From contig NZ_JAYGII010000012.1 in NCBI RefSeq assembly GCF_034931365.1, forward strand, positions 19,453 to 83,452: a DNA stretch of 64,000 nt, in the 5' to 3' direction. The position numbers and the translations under genes were made by a program. This document shows positions 51,234-60,381 of this stretch, piece by piece (positions within the stretch are counted from its first letter, which is position 1; every line of letters starts with the position of its first letter). Source of the DNA: Natronospira elongata. Its GTDB lineage: Bacteria; Pseudomonadota; Gammaproteobacteria; Natronospirales; Natronospiraceae. Below the pieces are notes generated by a model. The model did no database searches. It was not told where the DNA came from and saw nothing but the letters and a program-made list of their open reading frames with translations.

Positions 51234-52890
51234 GGCACTGCGGGTGGTGCTCTGCTGGCATATGCACCAGCCGGAATACCGCGATGCCTTCGGTGGCCAG
51301 TTCCTGGAATCCTGGACCTATCTCCATGCCATCAAGGATTACGCCGACATGGCCGCCCACCTGGAGCAGGTGCCCGATGCCTGCGCGGTGTTCGATTTCT
51401 CGCCCATCCTGCTGGATCAGCTGGAGGATTACAGCCGACGCCTCAAGCGCCACCAGGCGGATGGCACTCCCATCGGCGACCGCCTGCTGGATGCCCTTGC
51501 CCACCCAGTTCTGCCCCTCAATGTGGATGATCGCCGGGCCCTGGTACGCGCCTGCCTTCAGGCCAACCGAAAGCGATTGATCGAACGCTTTCCGCCCTAT
51601 CGACGACTGGCCGACATGGCTGCCTCGGTGCTGGCCGAAGGCGACGGTCTGGCCTACCTGGAGGATCGCTTCATTCTCGACCTGCTGGTCTGGTTTCACC
51701 TGGCCTGGCTGGGCGAGACCCTGCGCCGTGATGATCGCCGTGTCGATCAGTTGCTCGGCCGGGCCGGCAGCTTCACTTACCCGGATCGCCAGCTGCTGTT
51801 AAGCCTGATCAGCGACACCCTGCAGGATCTCCTGCCCCGCTACCGGCGACTGCTGGAGAACGACCGTATCGAGCTGGCCAGCTGCCCCTGGGGGCATCCC
51901 ATCCTGCCCCTGCTGCTGGATTTCCAGTCCGCCCGGGAAGCCCGACCCGAATCCAGCCTGCCGTTGGCTACCCGCTACCCCGGCGGTCGGGAACGAGTGC
52001 GATGGCATCTTGATACCGCCAATGACCATCACCGACGCTGCTTCGGCCGCCCCGCCCAGGGCTGCTGGCCGGCGGAAGGGGCAATCTGCCGCGAAACCGT
52101 CCGCCTGCTGGGCGAAGCGGGTTTTGCCTGGGCTGCCAGCGGTCAGGCGGTTCTCTGCAACAGCCTCGGCCGCCCTTATCCCGGTTCGGATCAGATCCAT
52201 CGACCCTGGCAATTGATTGAAGACGGACCGGCCATTTTCTTCCGCGATGACGGTCTGTCCGATCTCATCGGCTTCACCTACAAGGACTGGCATGCCGACG
52301 ATGCCGTGGCCAACTTCATTCATCACCTGGAGACCATTGCCATGGAGAAGGCCGAACCCGGGCGCGTGGTCTCGGTGATCCTGGATGGCGAGAACGCCTG
52401 GGAGCATTACCCGGACAATGGCTACCATTTCATTGGCAGCCTGTATCGAAAACTGCTGGCCCATCCGGACATTGAACTCACCACTTTTTCCCGCTGCCTG
52501 CGAGACCCTGCTGTACCGATCCGTCAGCTGAAGCGTCTGCGGGCAGGCAGCTGGGTGCATGGCAACCTGGATACCTGGATGGGAGATCAGGACAAGAACC
52601 GGGCTTGGGAAATGCTCGTGGCCGCCAAGCAGGAATGGGACAGGCTGCCCGATGACATTCGCCAGCGAAGCAGTCGGCAACTGGCCGTCTGCGAAGGCTC
52701 CGACTGGTTCTGGTGGCCCGGTGACTACAATCCCGAGCCCATCGTGGCCCGCTTCGAACGCCTGTATCGCCGGCATCTGGCCGATCTCTACCGCCACATG
52801 GACCGGCCACCGCCGGATCACCTGGAACAACCCTTCTCCCGGGGCGGCGGTGAACCGGAGGGCGGCGGGACCATGCGTCCCGCCCAGTAA
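51223..52890 (+). CDS. GH57 family glycoside hydrolase
   Basis: This 555-residue GH57 protein has the N-terminal CWHMHQPEYRD motif, a catalytic-Glu region in the GCWPAEGAI block, and the later DGENAWEHYP motif. GH57 members include alpha-amylases, amylopullulanases and branching enzymes acting on alpha-glucans. Context in glgC-GH57-malQ suggests glycogen or maltodextrin remodelling. No signal peptide is present, so it is cytoplasmic. It overlaps glgC and is spaced two bases from malQ. Specificity is not predictable. Confidence 0.88.
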   Translation: MSDEALRVVLCWHMHQPEYRDAFGGQFLESWTYLHAIKDYADMAAHLEQVPDACAVFDFSPILLDQLEDYSRRLKRHQADGTPIGDRLLDALAHPVLPLNVDDRRALVRACLQANRKRLIERFPPYRRLADMAASVLAEGDGLAYLEDRFILDLLVWFHLAWLGETLRRDDRRVDQLLGRAGSFTYPDRQLLLSLISDTLQDLLPRYRRLLENDRIELASCPWGHPILPLLLDFQSAREARPESSLPLATRYPGGRERVRWHLDTANDHHRRCFGRPAQGCWPAEGAICRETVRLLGEAGFAWAASGQAVLCNSLGRPYPGSDQIHRPWQLIEDGPAIFFRDDGLSDLIGFTYKDWHADDAVANFIHHLETIAMEKAEPGRVVSVILDGENAWEHYPDNGYHFIGSLYRKLLAHPDIELTTFSRCLRDPAVPIRQLKRLRAGSWVHGNLDTWMGDQDKNRAWEMLVAAKQEWDRLPDDIRQRSSRQLAVCEGSDWFWWPGDYNPEPIVARFERLYRRHLADLYRHMDRPPPDHLEQPFSRGGGEPEGGGTMRPAQ

Positions 52891-52892
52891 CC

Positions 52893-54431
52893 ATGCGTCG
52901 CGACTTCGTATTTGGCCGCCGTCGAGCCGGGGTGTTGCTCCACCCCACTTCCCTGCCAGGACCCGGCCCCGTAGGCACCCTGGGCAAGGCGGCCATTGAG
53001 TTCATTGACTTTCTCAGCGAAGCCGGCGTGACAGTATGGCAGACCCTGCCCCTGCTGCCGGTCAATGAAAGCGCCTCGCCCTATCAGCCCCTTTCCCTGT
53101 TCGCCGGGAATACCGCCTTGATCGATGCCGAGCAGGTGGCCGAAGACTTCGAGCTGCCGAATCCAGCGCCGGGGACCGCCAGCCCTGCGCTTATTCATGC
53201 CGCCATGGGGCGAATCCGGAATGGCGGCAATCGGGCCATGTCCAATGCCTTTGAGGCCTTTCGCCACCACCACCGCAGCTGGCTTCGCCCCTGGTGCCAG
53301 TTCCATACCCTGCGGACGCAGTTCGACGGTGCGGCCTGGCCGTACTGGCCGGCCTGCTTTCGCTACTATGAACCAGACCCGGTGCTGCCACTGGACAAGT
53401 ACATTGAGGCGGCCATGGACCGGGAGGCCTTGCGGCAGTTCCTCTTCCATCAGCAATGGCGGCAACTCAAGACCGCCGCCAACCGCCGTGGTATCGCCCT
53501 GTATGGGGATCTCCCCTTCTACCCCTCCGCCGACAGTGCGGACACCTGGCAATATCAGCACTACTTTAATCTGGATGCAGACGGCCATCCACGCCGTATT
53601 GCCGGAGTGCCCCCGGATGCCTTCAGCGAGGCCGGGCAAAGCTGGGGTACGCCCGTCTATGATTGGGCCCGCCTGCAGGAAGATGGATTCAAATGGTGGC
53701 TTGAACGCCTGATGAATCAACTGGAGCTGTTCGACATCCTGCGCCTGGACCATTTTCGGGGCCTTGAATCCTGCTGGTCGCATCCGATTGACAGTGACCC
53801 GGCCGACGGCGAGTGGACGCCAGTGCCGGGCGAAGCGCTCCTGCAGCAGGTTCACCGGGTTCTGGGCGATTTCCCGCTGGTGGCCGAGGATCTTGGCCAT
53901 ATCACGCCCGCAGTGGAACAGCTTCGCGATCAATTCGCCCTGCCGGGCATGCGCATCTGGCAGTTCGGCTTCGATGGCAAGGAGGGCAACCCCCATCATC
54001 CGGACAACCACGACAGTCATTGCGTGGTCTACACGGGAACCCACGACAACAACACACTCATGGGCTGGTGGTCCGGCCTTGAAGAGGAACAACGCGAAGG
54101 GGTATTAGCCGCCCTTTCTGAACAGGCCCTGGACACGGAACAGCCCATGCACTGGCGACTGGTGAATGGCTGTCTGGAATCCCTGGGCCAATTAAGCGTG
54201 ATCCCGCTCCAGGATCTGCTTGGCCTCGGCAACGAAGCGCGCATGAATACGCCGGGGACCACGGCCGGAAACTGGTCCTGGCGCATGAGCGGAAAGGAAT
54301 CGCTGCCGGCGCTGGCCGCCTGTCTTCGGAAGCGGGTTTCCGCCAGCGGCCGGGGCGGCCCGACTCTCAATCCTCAATTGTTTCCGTCTCGAATAACCAC
54401 AGCATCTTCCCCATTTCGAAGGGATGGCTGA
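52893..54431 (+). CDS. malQ: 4-alpha-glucanotransferase (amylomaltase)
   Basis: This 512-residue GH77 enzyme starts with RRAGVLLHPTSLPGPGPVGTLG and has ALYGDLPFYPSADSADTW and the catalytic DILRLDHFRGLESCW segments. The acid/base Glu lies in PLVAEDLGHITPAV. It transfers glucan chains and handles maltodextrins left by the phosphorylase. The last 65 bases overlap the convergent glgP gene, and the C-terminal extension after about residue 490 is not typical, so the overlap may reflect a displaced stop. It is the third gene of the glgC operon. Confidence 0.95.
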   Translation: MRRDFVFGRRRAGVLLHPTSLPGPGPVGTLGKAAIEFIDFLSEAGVTVWQTLPLLPVNESASPYQPLSLFAGNTALIDAEQVAEDFELPNPAPGTASPALIHAAMGRIRNGGNRAMSNAFEAFRHHHRSWLRPWCQFHTLRTQFDGAAWPYWPACFRYYEPDPVLPLDKYIEAAMDREALRQFLFHQQWRQLKTAANRRGIALYGDLPFYPSADSADTWQYQHYFNLDADGHPRRIAGVPPDAFSEAGQSWGTPVYDWARLQEDGFKWWLERLMNQLELFDILRLDHFRGLESCWSHPIDSDPADGEWTPVPGEALLQQVHRVLGDFPLVAEDLGHITPAVEQLRDQFALPGMRIWQFGFDGKEGNPHHPDNHDSHCVVYTGTHDNNTLMGWWSGLEEEQREGVLAALSEQALDTEQPMHWRLVNGCLESLGQLSVIPLQDLLGLGNEARMNTPGTTAGNWSWRMSGKESLPALAACLRKRVSASGRGGPTLNPQLFPSRITTASSPFRRDG

Positions 54432-57009
54432 GCAACTCGTGCCAGGGGTAGAGTCGAACATGCAGCTGATAGATACCGTTGTCCGGTGACTCCAGCTCCA
54501 GTCGAAATACCTGTGCCTCCTCTTCCTCATCCTTGGTGGATAAAAAAGTATGCACCAGCGTCGATCTCTCATCGAGTAGCGCAGCAGGCGATTGGTGAGG
54601 AAGCGGAACCAGGCATTCGGACGCATCCCCCTCGCCGTCACAACCATTGAGCAGGCATTCCAACACGACATCTCCGGACTCCAGACCGTTGAGCCAGACC
54701 AGGACCTCCAATCTCAATCGCTCACCGGTCAGGATGGATGTCGGAGGTAGCCGCCGCCACTGAACTTCGACCCCTTCCCAGCACTGAGCAACCCTGGCCT
54801 TCCAGGCCGCAAGACGCTCCGCCTCAAGCGCACCATCCGCCGTCAGACGCTCACCGTGACGGGCTGCCGGCGCATAAAGACGCTGGGCATAATCACGCAC
54901 CATGCCTTCGGCATTGAAGTGAGGCAGCACACTGATCATGGAACGCTTGGAGCGGGCTACCCAGTCCGGGGAATAGGCGCCAGGGCCAATTCGGTAATAC
55001 TCGGGGATCACCTGCCCTTCGAGCAGATCCAGCAGATCCTCCGCTTCCACCCGATCCCGTTGCTCGGCCGACAACTCCCGGTCATGGGGCGCGATGGCCC
55101 AGCCATTGTCGCCGTCATAGCCTTCAGCCCACCAGCCATCCAGGACACTCAGATTGATGACACCGTTCATGGCCGCCTTCTGCCCGGAGGTGCCGCTGGC
55201 TTCCATGGGATACTCTGGCGTGTTGAGCCAGACATCCACCCCCGTAACCAGCTTGCGCGCCAGGGCGATGTCATAGCCCTCAATCAGAAAGACCCGGTTC
55301 AGGAACGGGGGCCGGGCGGCAAACTCGTGGATGCGCTTGATCAGCGATTGCCCGGGCACGTCCTGGGGATGTGCCTTGCCGGCAAACAGCATGATGACGG
55401 GTCTATCCGGGTCATTGAGCAAGCGTCCCAGTCGCTCGATATCCTGGAAGATCAACAGGGCGCGCTTGTAGGTGGCAAAGCGACCGGCAAAACCGATGAT
55501 CAACGGCCGCGTGTTCTCCGGCGAAAAGACGGCCTCCATGCCCTCGATCCGCGAGCGGGGGTAATTGTTGCGGCAATACTGGCGGAACAGACAGCCATGC
55601 AGGGCGCCCAGCATGTCGCTCTTGAGCGACTGGGTGAGACTCCAGAAGCGGTGATCAGCGATGCTCCCCACCGCCTCCTCCCAGAAATCCACATCACCCA
55701 GATGCTGGCGCCAGTCCGGGTAGCGTCCGTCAAAGAGATTCACCCACTCCCGGGCCAGAAACGTGGGAACATGCACGCCATTGGAAACCCAGGCAATGGG
55801 GTTGTCCGCCGGATCCAGGTCCGGCCATACATGGGCCTCCATTCGCGCCGCCACATTGCGATGCACTGCACTGACGCCGTTGTGCCGGCGTGATCCACGC
55901 AAGGCCAGAGCGGTCATATTAAAGGCGTCTCCCCGCTGAGGTGATGCCCCAAGCGCCAGCAATCTCGACAGAGGTACGGAAAGGAATTCAGCAAGCGGCA
56001 TGAGATAGCGCTCGGCCAGTTCACGAGCGAACAGGTCATGACCCGCCGGCACCGCGGTATGGGTAGTGAAGACCGTGGCGGCTGCCACCGCTTCCAGGGC
56101 GCCGGGAAAGGTCAGACCCTGGCTAACCCATTCCCGGCAGCGTTCGAGGATCTGAAAGGCCGGGTGTCCCTCGTTAATGTGCCAGACAGAAGGATGAAAA
56201 CCCATGGCACGCAGGGCACGCACACCCCCCACCCCCAACACCATTTCCTGTTCAATGCGCATCACCCGATCACCGCCATAGAGCTGATAGGTAATACGCC
56301 GATCATCCGGTCGATTGTCCGGCACATCGGTATCCAGAAGCAGCAGTTGCAGCCGCCCCACCCGAATTTGCCAGACGCGCACGGCTACCGTGCGATCTGC
56401 CAACTCCACGGCGACCTGAATTTCCTGTCCATCCTCATCCGTCACCGGCATGACGGGCAAATCTTCCATACGGAAGGGGCGATAGATCATCTGCTGCACG
56501 CCATCACGATCCAGGCGCTGGGTGAAATAGCCCTGCCGATACATCAGGCCGACCGAGAGAAAAGGCAGATCCAGGTCACTGGCGGCCTTGCAATGATCGC
56601 CAGCGAGAATACCCAGCCCCCCTGAGTACAGTTGCAGACTCTCATAGAGGCCGTATTCCATGCAGAAATAGGCGACCAGATCTCGACCCGGCTCCAGGCC
56701 GCTGATGGCCTGCAGGGGACGATCGCGTTCGGCCGACAGGTAGCTGTCAAAGGCATCCAAAACGCTCTTGTACTGGAACAGAAAATCCGGACTCTTTGCC
56801 AACGCCTTCAGCCGCACCTGGGAAACCCGGCGCAGGAAGATCTTCGGATTATGCTCGCACCGATTCCAGAGATCCGGGTCGATACGATGAAACAGCCCGC
56901 GAACCCGACGCTCCCAGCTGTAGTAAAGATTGCCGCTCAGATCCTCCAGCCGGGCCAGGGCTTTCGGCAGTTTTGGCCTGACTTCCAGCAAGTGATCATG
57001 CCCTGCCAT
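54367..57009 (-). CDS. glgP: Alpha-glucan phosphorylase (DUF3417 N-terminal type)
   Basis: This phosphorylase of about 880 residues releases glucose-1-P from glycogen. It has the N-terminal DUF3417 block (LSGNLYYSWERRVRGLF), AYFCMEYGLYESLQLYSGGLG, and the PLP-Lys region MEASGTSGQKAAMNGV. The class differs from E. coli GlgP. The start at 57009 follows AGGAAG and lies downstream of the transcription start predicted from box H (about 57051); the frame to 57147 or the ATG at 57051 is therefore less likely. Its 3' end overlaps malQ by 65 bases on the opposite strand. Confidence 0.94.
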   Translation of the reverse strand: MAGHDHLLEVRPKLPKALARLEDLSGNLYYSWERRVRGLFHRIDPDLWNRCEHNPKIFLRRVSQVRLKALAKSPDFLFQYKSVLDAFDSYLSAERDRPLQAISGLEPGRDLVAYFCMEYGLYESLQLYSGGLGILAGDHCKAASDLDLPFLSVGLMYRQGYFTQRLDRDGVQQMIYRPFRMEDLPVMPVTDEDGQEIQVAVELADRTVAVRVWQIRVGRLQLLLLDTDVPDNRPDDRRITYQLYGGDRVMRIEQEMVLGVGGVRALRAMGFHPSVWHINEGHPAFQILERCREWVSQGLTFPGALEAVAAATVFTTHTAVPAGHDLFARELAERYLMPLAEFLSVPLSRLLALGASPQRGDAFNMTALALRGSRRHNGVSAVHRNVAARMEAHVWPDLDPADNPIAWVSNGVHVPTFLAREWVNLFDGRYPDWRQHLGDVDFWEEAVGSIADHRFWSLTQSLKSDMLGALHGCLFRQYCRNNYPRSRIEGMEAVFSPENTRPLIIGFAGRFATYKRALLIFQDIERLGRLLNDPDRPVIMLFAGKAHPQDVPGQSLIKRIHEFAARPPFLNRVFLIEGYDIALARKLVTGVDVWLNTPEYPMEASGTSGQKAAMNGVINLSVLDGWWAEGYDGDNGWAIAPHDRELSAEQRDRVEAEDLLDLLEGQVIPEYYRIGPGAYSPDWVARSKRSMISVLPHFNAEGMVRDYAQRLYAPAARHGERLTADGALEAERLAAWKARVAQCWEGVEVQWRRLPPTSILTGERLRLEVLVWLNGLESGDVVLECLLNGCDGEGDASECLVPLPHQSPAALLDERSTLVHTFLSTKDEEEEAQVFRLELESPDNGIYQLHVRLYPWHELLSHPFEMGKMLWLFETETIED

Positions 57010-57085
57010 TGCGCTACTTCCTGCCGGTCCAACCGGCTCTGTGATCGTCATGCAGATAATGTATGTGTCACGAGAGGCGATGATG

Positions 57086-57099
57086 ATGACCGCCGTCAA
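57086..57099. promoter_or_regulatory. FixK-like box ATGACCGCCGTCAA (box H), shared by glgP and fbp promoters
   Basis: The dyad is centred about 80 bases from both gene starts. Hexamers at the predicted -10s match on both strands: GATGAT (57122-57127, plus) and TACATT (57058-57063, minus), each four of six. A single site could drive both directions. Confidence 0.65.
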
Positions 57100-57170
57100 T
57101 GCAGACACGAACCAGGGCCTTGATGATGAAGAAACGCTTTCAGCCAAGCCCCTTCGGGGAGGAGTAACAC

Positions 57171-58301
57171 ATGGAAATCACACTGAGCGTGCTCAAGGCC
57201 GATATCGGCTCCATCGGCGGCCATATTCAACCGTCCACAGCGCTGACGGAAAAAGTGCGGGAGATCATCCAGCATAAGGGGCGAAAGCAGCTGATCGACA
57301 GCCGGGTCAGCTGGACCGGCGACGACATTGCCATTCTGATGACCCACCAGCAGGGCGTGGGCGCCACCGCCATCCATGAAATGGCCTGGGAGGCCTTTCT
57401 CGCCGGTACCGAAGTGGCGCGTTCGGAAGGCCTTTACGGCGCCGGCCAGGATCTGCTCGCCGATGCCTTTTCCGGCAATGTGCGCGGCATGGGTCCAGGC
57501 GTGGCGGAAATGACCTTCCAGGAACGGGATGCCGAACCCTTTGTGCTGTTCGCGGCCGACAAGACCGACCCGGGGGCCTTCAACCTGCCCCTGTACCGGG
57601 CCTTCGCCGACCCCATGAACACTCCCGGCCTGTTGCTCTCACCGGCCCTCACCGAAGGCTTCCGCTTCGTGATCATGGATGTCGCCCATACCGGCAAGGA
57701 CCGGGTGATTGAACTGGAGGCACCGGAAGATCTGTACCGCATCGCCGCCCTGCTGCGAGATCCGGAGCGCTATGTGGTGGAATCGATCTGGTCGCGTCAC
57801 TCGGGCCAACAGGCGGTGGCGGCCTCCACCTCCCGCCTGCACAACATTGCCGGCAAATACACCGGAAAGGACGATCCGGTCATGCTGGTTCGGGTACAGA
57901 AAGACTTCCCGGCCACCGGGGAAATACTGGCGCCTTTCAGCACCGGCCACTTCGTCGCCGGCGGCATGCGCGGTTCCCACAATATGCCGCTAATGCCGGT
58001 GCCCTTGAATGCTGGGACCAGTTATTTTGACGGCCCGCCCATCGTCACCGGCGCCGCCTTCTGCGTCCACGAAGGCAAGCTCACCGACCCCGTCGATGTA
58101 TTCGCTCATCCCTTCTGGGATCGGGTGCGCGACCAGGTTGCCGACAAGGCGATGGACATGCGCCGGCAGGGTTTCTTCGGCGCCGCCATGCTGCCCATGG
58201 ATGAACTGGAATACACGGGCATCACCACCACCCTGGACGGACTGGATGAACGCTTCCGTATCCGACCCGATGGACCGGAACCGCTCCGTCAGGCCTTGTG
58301 A
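57171..58301 (+). CDS. Archaeal-type bifunctional fructose-1,6-bisphosphate aldolase/phosphatase
   Basis: This 376-residue class V FBPase/aldolase converts triose phosphates directly to fructose-6-P, driving gluconeogenesis one way. It opens ITLSVLKADIGSIGGH. Key catalytic residues recur with the archaeal numbering: Tyr230 and Lys233 in YTGKDD (Tyr229/Lys232, the Schiff-base Lys, in characterised enzymes) and Tyr348 in LEYTGITTTLD. It is common in archaea and thermophiles and less so in gammaproteobacteria, so transfer is possible. It should feed glycogen synthesis. GGGGAGGAG precedes the ATG. Confidence 0.93.
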   Translation: MEITLSVLKADIGSIGGHIQPSTALTEKVREIIQHKGRKQLIDSRVSWTGDDIAILMTHQQGVGATAIHEMAWEAFLAGTEVARSEGLYGAGQDLLADAFSGNVRGMGPGVAEMTFQERDAEPFVLFAADKTDPGAFNLPLYRAFADPMNTPGLLLSPALTEGFRFVIMDVAHTGKDRVIELEAPEDLYRIAALLRDPERYVVESIWSRHSGQQAVAASTSRLHNIAGKYTGKDDPVMLVRVQKDFPATGEILAPFSTGHFVAGGMRGSHNMPLMPVPLNAGTSYFDGPPIVTGAAFCVHEGKLTDPVDVFAHPFWDRVRDQVADKAMDMRRQGFFGAAMLPMDELEYTGITTTLDGLDERFRIRPDGPEPLRQAL

Positions 58302-58333
58302 GCCGGCTCGGCCACTGATTGATCCACCGGCGT

Positions 58334-58375
58334 GGTAGTCGGTCGGGGCAACCCGCCCCGACTACCCTCATTTTA
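58334..58375 (+). terminator. Terminator after FBP aldolase/phosphatase gene
   Basis: GGTAGTCGG...CGGGG pairs imperfectly with CCCCGACTACC, followed by TCATTTTAT. It is a moderate terminator ending at the dyad described below. Confidence 0.6.
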
Positions 58376-58390
58376 TCAGATTTTACTGAT
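58375..58390. promoter_or_regulatory. Dyad ATCAG-N6-CTGAT upstream of fixL-like gene
   Basis: ATCAGATTTTACTGAT has the same 5-6-5 geometry as the BigR-like operators and matches site 1 (14578) at 13 of 16 positions. It is 65 bases before the fixL-like start. Whether it is a BigR target or another operator is unknown. Confidence 0.4.
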
Positions 58391-58455
58391 ATAGCCAGCA
58401 TATTGGTCTACACTTCTGAGAGTGATCGCCTTCCCACGGATTTGGAGAAACGTCG

Positions 58456-60381
58456 ATGGACCACGACGTCGTCCATGCTCAAGCCCCTTCGGCACAGCAC
58501 CATGCCCGCCTGCTCGATGCGGTGCTAGCCCAGACCGGACAGCTGATTTTCGCCCTGGACCCGCAAGGTCAGGTTCTGCTGTTCAATGCCGCGTGTGAAC
58601 GCCTGACCGGACATTTCGCCGAGGCACTCATCGGCCAGGCTCCCGACCCCGTTCTCATGGCATCTGAAGAGGCCCGACACCTCAGGAAAGCACTGCAATC
58701 CGCGTCCACTCCGGGCAGTTCGGCCACCATCCGCTGTCAATGGCGCATTCGCGCCGGGCCGAACCGAACGCTCCAGCTATCAGCCAGCCCGGTGATTGAC
58801 GACCACGGACAACTGCTTTGCCATTTGCTCGCTGCCCCCCCGCCACCACGCCCTGACCCAAGGGTGATTGATGCCGAACAGAAGACGGGTGACAGGTCGA
58901 CCGACCTGGAACAGTTGCTGAAGGCATTGCCGGGCCTGGTGGCTCACATCAGTCCCGATTTCGAAATTCTGTTCGCCAATCACGCTTACCGGGACTGGTT
59001 CGGCTTGGACCCGGAGGCCCAGCGGGGGAAGCATCTGAAGGATGTCATCGGACGCCAGGCCTTCCGGACCTTGAAAGGGCAATTCCGACAGGCCCTGGCC
59101 GGGCACCATGCTCGGTTCCTGGGCAAAGTACCCTATGCCCGCGGTGGGCCCCGTTTCATTCACGGCAATTACATTCCCAGCCACGACCCGGCCGGTGAAA
59201 TCAACGGCTTTTATATCCTTGCGGTGGATCTCAGCCGTGAACAGTCATTGGAAAGCGAACTGGACCGCACCAGTCGTCGTGCCGGGGCCATCATCAAGAC
59301 CGCCATTGACGGGATCATCACCATTGACGAGACCGGTACGGTGCACAGCTTTAATCCGGCCGCGGAACGCCTGTTCGGCTACCAAGCCGCCGAGGTGATC
59401 GGGCATAACCTAAATATGCTGATGCCAAAACCTGAACGCGACAAGCATGATCAATACATTGACAACTATCTTAGGACCGGAAAGGCACGGATCATCGGCA
59501 TCGGCCGGGAAGTCACGGGCCGCCATCGCGACGGAAAACCCATTGACCTGCTGTTGTCGGTCGCGGAATTCGATGAATCGGGCCGGCGCATGTTCGTCGG
59601 CATCACCCATGATCTGACCCAGCGAAACCGGATCCGCAACGAAGCCCGGAAATACCTGGATCAACTGGCCCAGCTCAATCGCGTCGATGCCCTGGGGGAG
59701 ATGACAGCTAACCTGGCGCACGAAATCCGTCAACCGTTGCTGGCCATACAGGCGTCGGCCTACGCGATGCGCCAGCAGAACGGAACAGCGGACCTGCAAA
59801 CGCCTATAGAAGACAACCTGGATAGAATCGAGCGGCAAAGCAAGCGGGTCAATGACATTCTCAATCAGATAACATCTTTCCTCCGGAATGAGGACGATCC
59901 CCCTGACGAGGACCTGAACATTGATTCACTGGTTTGCGAGGTGCTTCGCCTCCTGGATCACGACGCTCGCCTAAGCAATATTCGTGTGGAGACGGATATG
60001 CCTAATAAACCCTGTCACATAAAATCCCACAGCGTGCAGATCCAGCAGGTGCTATTCAATCTTGTCTCCAATGCCATGGATGCCATGGATCACACCCCGG
60101 GACCACATGAAATCCGCATCGTGGCCCGGCACGACAAGCCGAAAAACCAGTGCTGGGTGGACATTATCGACACAGGCCCCGGTATCGCCGAGAAAGACAT
60201 GGAAAAGCTGTTCACCCCCTTCTTCACCACCAAGACCCGCGGCATGGGACAGGGCCTGGCCATCAGCCGTTCCATCATCCGCCGTCATGGCGGAACGCTT
60301 GAAGTCAGTAACCACCCACAAGGCGGCGAATGCTTTCGCTTGACCCTGCCCCTGACGGGAGAGAAGCATGAGCCAGTCTGA
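58456..60381 (+). CDS. fixL: FixL-like PAS sensor histidine kinase with haem-ligand residues
   Basis: This 641-residue protein has three PAS domains (about residues 17-135, 150-265 and 275-390), then HisKA with NLAHEIRQPL (His422) and HATPase_c with NLVSNAMDAM and DTGPGIAEKD. The third PAS aligns with the FixL haem domain: His331 (KHDQY) and Arg351 (GIGREV) sit exactly 20 apart, as His200 and Arg220 do in Bradyrhizobium FixL. It should phosphorylate FixJ when oxygen falls. No membrane helix is seen, as in soluble FixL. GGAG lies eight bases before the ATG. It overlaps the fixJ-like start by 14 bases. Confidence 0.85.
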   Translation: MDHDVVHAQAPSAQHHARLLDAVLAQTGQLIFALDPQGQVLLFNAACERLTGHFAEALIGQAPDPVLMASEEARHLRKALQSASTPGSSATIRCQWRIRAGPNRTLQLSASPVIDDHGQLLCHLLAAPPPPRPDPRVIDAEQKTGDRSTDLEQLLKALPGLVAHISPDFEILFANHAYRDWFGLDPEAQRGKHLKDVIGRQAFRTLKGQFRQALAGHHARFLGKVPYARGGPRFIHGNYIPSHDPAGEINGFYILAVDLSREQSLESELDRTSRRAGAIIKTAIDGIITIDETGTVHSFNPAAERLFGYQAAEVIGHNLNMLMPKPERDKHDQYIDNYLRTGKARIIGIGREVTGRHRDGKPIDLLLSVAEFDESGRRMFVGITHDLTQRNRIRNEARKYLDQLAQLNRVDALGEMTANLAHEIRQPLLAIQASAYAMRQQNGTADLQTPIEDNLDRIERQSKRVNDILNQITSFLRNEDDPPDEDLNIDSLVCEVLRLLDHDARLSNIRVETDMPNKPCHIKSHSVQIQQVLFNLVSNAMDAMDHTPGPHEIRIVARHDKPKNQCWVDIIDTGPGIAEKDMEKLFTPFFTTKTRGMGQGLAISRSIIRRHGGTLEVSNHPQGGECFRLTLPLTGEKHEPV

